Assembly: GCF_938045225.1 (NCBI RefSeq)
Contig: NZ_CALINL010000075.1
Span: forward strand, 1 to 8,474
Direction: 5' to 3'
DNA: 8,474 nt
Origin: an uncultured Campylobacter sp.
GTDB lineage: Bacteria > Campylobacterota > Campylobacteria > Campylobacterales > Campylobacteraceae
Under the pieces are notes generated by a model. That model was not told the DNA's origin, searched no databases, and was given only the letters and a program-made list of their open reading frames with translations. Made by a program: the position numbers and the translations under genes. Positions 6,278 to 8,474 of this stretch are shown here, piece after piece (the stretch's first letter is position 1; every line of letters begins with the position of its first letter).

Positions 6278-8474
6278 ACTAGCCATAAATCGCCCGATTA
6301 CGACGCTGATGTTTTTCGTCGCGCTCGTATTTTTCGGCGCGATGTCGCTTCTTAGGATGCCGGTAAATCTCTTTCCCGAGGTCGTCATCCCGCTGATTAA
6401 GATCACGACCTATGCGCCGGGCGACATGAGCCTCGTCGAGAGCAGGGTCACTAAAAAGATCGAGGACGAGGTCTCGACGATAGACGGTATCAAAAAGATC
6501 AGGTCATATACATTTAACAACCTCAGCATCGTTTTGGTCGAGTTTAATCTCAAGAAAAACATCGACGTCGCCGCGAACGACGTGCGAGACAAAGTCGCAA
6601 AGGCAAAGCTCGACGCCCAGCCCGAGATAGAGAAAATCAACAGCGACAGCGGCAAGGTGGCGAGCTTTTTCGTTAGCCGCAAGGACGAAAATTTAACCGC
6701 GCTCATGCAAACGGTCAAAGACGAAGCAAAACCGTTTTTGCAGCGCGTAAAAGGCGTGGGCAAGGTCGATGACAAGGGCTTTTTGGAGCCTGAGATCAAA
6801 ATTTACCTTGATCCGTTTAAACTCGATAAATACGCTCTAACCGCGGCCTCGGTCATAAATATAATCAAATCGCAAAATTTAAAAGCTCCGCTTGGCAAGC
6901 TGGAAAACAGCGAATTCGAGATATTTTTAAAGAGCGAATTCGACGCTAAAAGCGTGCGCGAGCTGGAGGATATCCGCCTGCAAAAGGACGTGTTTTTAAA
7001 AGACGTCGCGCGCATAGAGCTATCTCATCACGACACCGACGCCGTAGCGATGTATAACGGCAAGCGCGGAGTGTTGCTTGACGCTATAAAAGTAAGCGGA
7101 GCAAACACGATCGAGACGATAGACGCGCTCAAGGCTAAAACGGACGATCTAGCCGCAAAACTGGGCGCGAACTACGAAGTAGAGCGGGTTTACGAAAAGA
7201 GCGAGAGTATCCTAAAGCACATAAATCAGGTCAAATTTGACATGATGCTAGGCGTCGCGCTCACGGTCGTCATCGTCTTTTTCTTTTTGCGAAGCTTTAG
7301 CGCGACCGTCATCGCCGCGCTTGCGATCCCGGTTAGTATCGTGGGGACGTTTTTTATCATCGACGTTTTGGGCTTTGATCTAAAACGCCTCACGCTGCTG
7401 GCTCTCACGCTTGGTATCGGTATATTTATCGACGATGCGATCGTGGTCGTAGAAAATATCTCCAAAAAGATGCAAGAGGGCGAGAGTAATCCGCTAAAAG
7501 CGAGCTTTGAGGGCGTGCGCGAGATAGCTTTTAGCGTGCTTAGCATTAGCGCGGTGCTGCTTTGCGTGTTTGTGCCGATTGCCTTTATGGAGGGCATCAT
7601 CGGGCAGTATTTTAACTCCTTTGGAATGAGCGTGAGCGGCGGTATCGTGGTGTCGTTTTTGGTTTGCATTATGCTGATACCTAGCCTCGCGGCTAGGTTT
7701 TTAGGCGAGGGCGAGAGTAAATTTTACCGCGTTACGGAGCCTTTTTTTGAGGCGCTTGAGAGCGGTTACGAGCGGCTTTTGAAGCTTATTTTGAGGTTTA
7801 AAACCGCGTTTGTTATCCTTACTTTTGGTGTACTGGCTCTTTGTATGAGCCTGGCCGGCAAGGTCGGTATGGACTTTTTGCCAGTAGAGGACGAGGGGCA
7901 GTTTGAGATATTTTTAAAGGCAAGCCCGGGCATCTCGGTCGAGGCTATGAGCGCTAGAGCTAGCGAGGTCGTGCGCGAGGTAGATAGCGATCCGCGCGTA
8001 GAGTACTCCTATATGATCGCGGGCTACACGGACTCAAAGGACGCGTACAAGGCTAAAATTTACGTCCGCTTAAAGGGCTTTGAGTCGCGAAAAGAGCGCC
8101 AAACGCAGATAATGGACGAGTATAGAAAAAAGCTTAAATTTGAAGGCCTCAGCGTCAAAGTCCTGCAGATACCATACGTCGATACGGGCAGCGACAGCGA
8201 GCCCGTGCAGCTAACGATCACGGGCGATAGCCTAGAAAAGCTAGACGAAATCCTGCCTAAAGCCATAGCGATGGTGCGCGCGATAGAGGGCACGACGGAT
8301 GTGGGTAGCGATAACGAAGACAAGATAAACGAGCTGCAAATCAGCGTAAATAAAGACAAAGCTAAACGCCTAAACGTCGATCCTAGCGCGGTCGCGCAGG
8401 TGATATATGCCTCCTTTGGTCAAAACAGGCTAGGCAGCTTTGATAACGGCGACGCGCAGTACGATATGATACTG
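6270..8474 (+). CDS. cmeF: RND multidrug efflux pump, inner-membrane component (CmeF-like), 3' partial
   Basis: This is the proton-driven inner-membrane pump of the efflux system. The frame is open for exactly 735 codons to the right edge; RND pumps are about 1000 residues, so roughly a quarter is missing. It starts MYKLAINRPITTLMFF with the first helix at about 10-28, followed by RMPVNLFPEV and YAPGDM, standard for HAE-1-type pumps. The porter domain runs to about 320. Helices 2-6 lie at about 325-475. Helix 4 carries GIGIFIDDAIVVVEN, where D388 and D389 match the proton-relay pair D407/D408 of AcrB. Helix 7 is near 515-535, followed by GMDFLPVEDEGQFEIFLKASPG, the start of the second porter half. 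The partner lysine of the relay (helix 10) lies outside the window. GAAGG six bases upstream supports the start, which overlaps the cmeE stop. Confidence 0.92.
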   Translation, partial: MYKLAINRPITTLMFFVALVFFGAMSLLRMPVNLFPEVVIPLIKITTYAPGDMSLVESRVTKKIEDEVSTIDGIKKIRSYTFNNLSIVLVEFNLKKNIDVAANDVRDKVAKAKLDAQPEIEKINSDSGKVASFFVSRKDENLTALMQTVKDEAKPFLQRVKGVGKVDDKGFLEPEIKIYLDPFKLDKYALTAASVINIIKSQNLKAPLGKLENSEFEIFLKSEFDAKSVRELEDIRLQKDVFLKDVARIELSHHDTDAVAMYNGKRGVLLDAIKVSGANTIETIDALKAKTDDLAAKLGANYEVERVYEKSESILKHINQVKFDMMLGVALTVVIVFFFLRSFSATVIAALAIPVSIVGTFFIIDVLGFDLKRLTLLALTLGIGIFIDDAIVVVENISKKMQEGESNPLKASFEGVREIAFSVLSISAVLLCVFVPIAFMEGIIGQYFNSFGMSVSGGIVVSFLVCIMLIPSLAARFLGEGESKFYRVTEPFFEALESGYERLLKLILRFKTAFVILTFGVLALCMSLAGKVGMDFLPVEDEGQFEIFLKASPGISVEAMSARASEVVREVDSDPRVEYSYMIAGYTDSKDAYKAKIYVRLKGFESRKERQTQIMDEYRKKLKFEGLSVKVLQIPYVDTGSDSEPVQLTITGDSLEKLDEILPKAIAMVRAIEGTTDVGSDNEDKINELQISVNKDKAKRLNVDPSAVAQVIYASFGQNRLGSFDNGDAQYDMIL

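Overview
The window looks like chromosomal DNA of a Campylobacter or close relative (Campylobacterota). The evidence is the Campylobacter-type motA-motB pair with a MotA of about 255 residues, an efflux operon in the cmeD-cmeE-cmeF order of C. jejuni, and dense AAATTT words. By eye the GC content is in the mid-forties. That is well above C. jejuni and fits the C. showae / rectus / curvus / concisus side of the genus. All genes lie on the + strand.

Layout. (1) Positions 2-1075 hold the 3' part of a PepSY-associated transmembrane protein, a family often linked to iron uptake; its start lies upstream of the window. (2) Positions 1076-1390 are a non-coding gap with a hairpin after the PepSY gene, a spaced inverted repeat, and a good sigma-54 (-24/-12) promoter candidate. 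(3) Positions 1391-3677 hold motA, motB and fliP, tightly packed as an apparent operon. MotA and MotB form the stator that drives the flagellum, and FliP is a core membrane protein of the flagellar type III export gate. fliP starts at TTG, right after the motB stop, behind a strong Shine-Dalgarno sequence. (4) Positions 3678-3818 hold a vegetative-type promoter candidate and a GC-rich leader. (5) Positions 3819-8474 hold a tripartite RND efflux operon with overlapping genes: a TolC-type outer-membrane channel (CmeD-like), a periplasmic adaptor (CmeE-like), and an inner-membrane RND pump (CmeF-like) that runs off the right edge after 735 codons.

The most unusual feature is the adaptor. Its recognisable fold ends near residue 247, close to the full length I recall for C. 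jejuni CmeE. About 134 low-complexity residues follow, encoded by DNA as rich in AAATTT words as the intergenic gap. These words fall in all three codon phases, so the repetition is at the DNA level. Together with other matches to RAATTY, the motif linked to CtsM methylation and natural transformation in C. jejuni, this suggests that non-coding-like DNA was captured in frame at the end of cmeE, with the overlap into cmeF kept. No CRISPR array, tRNA, rRNA or insertion sequence was seen.
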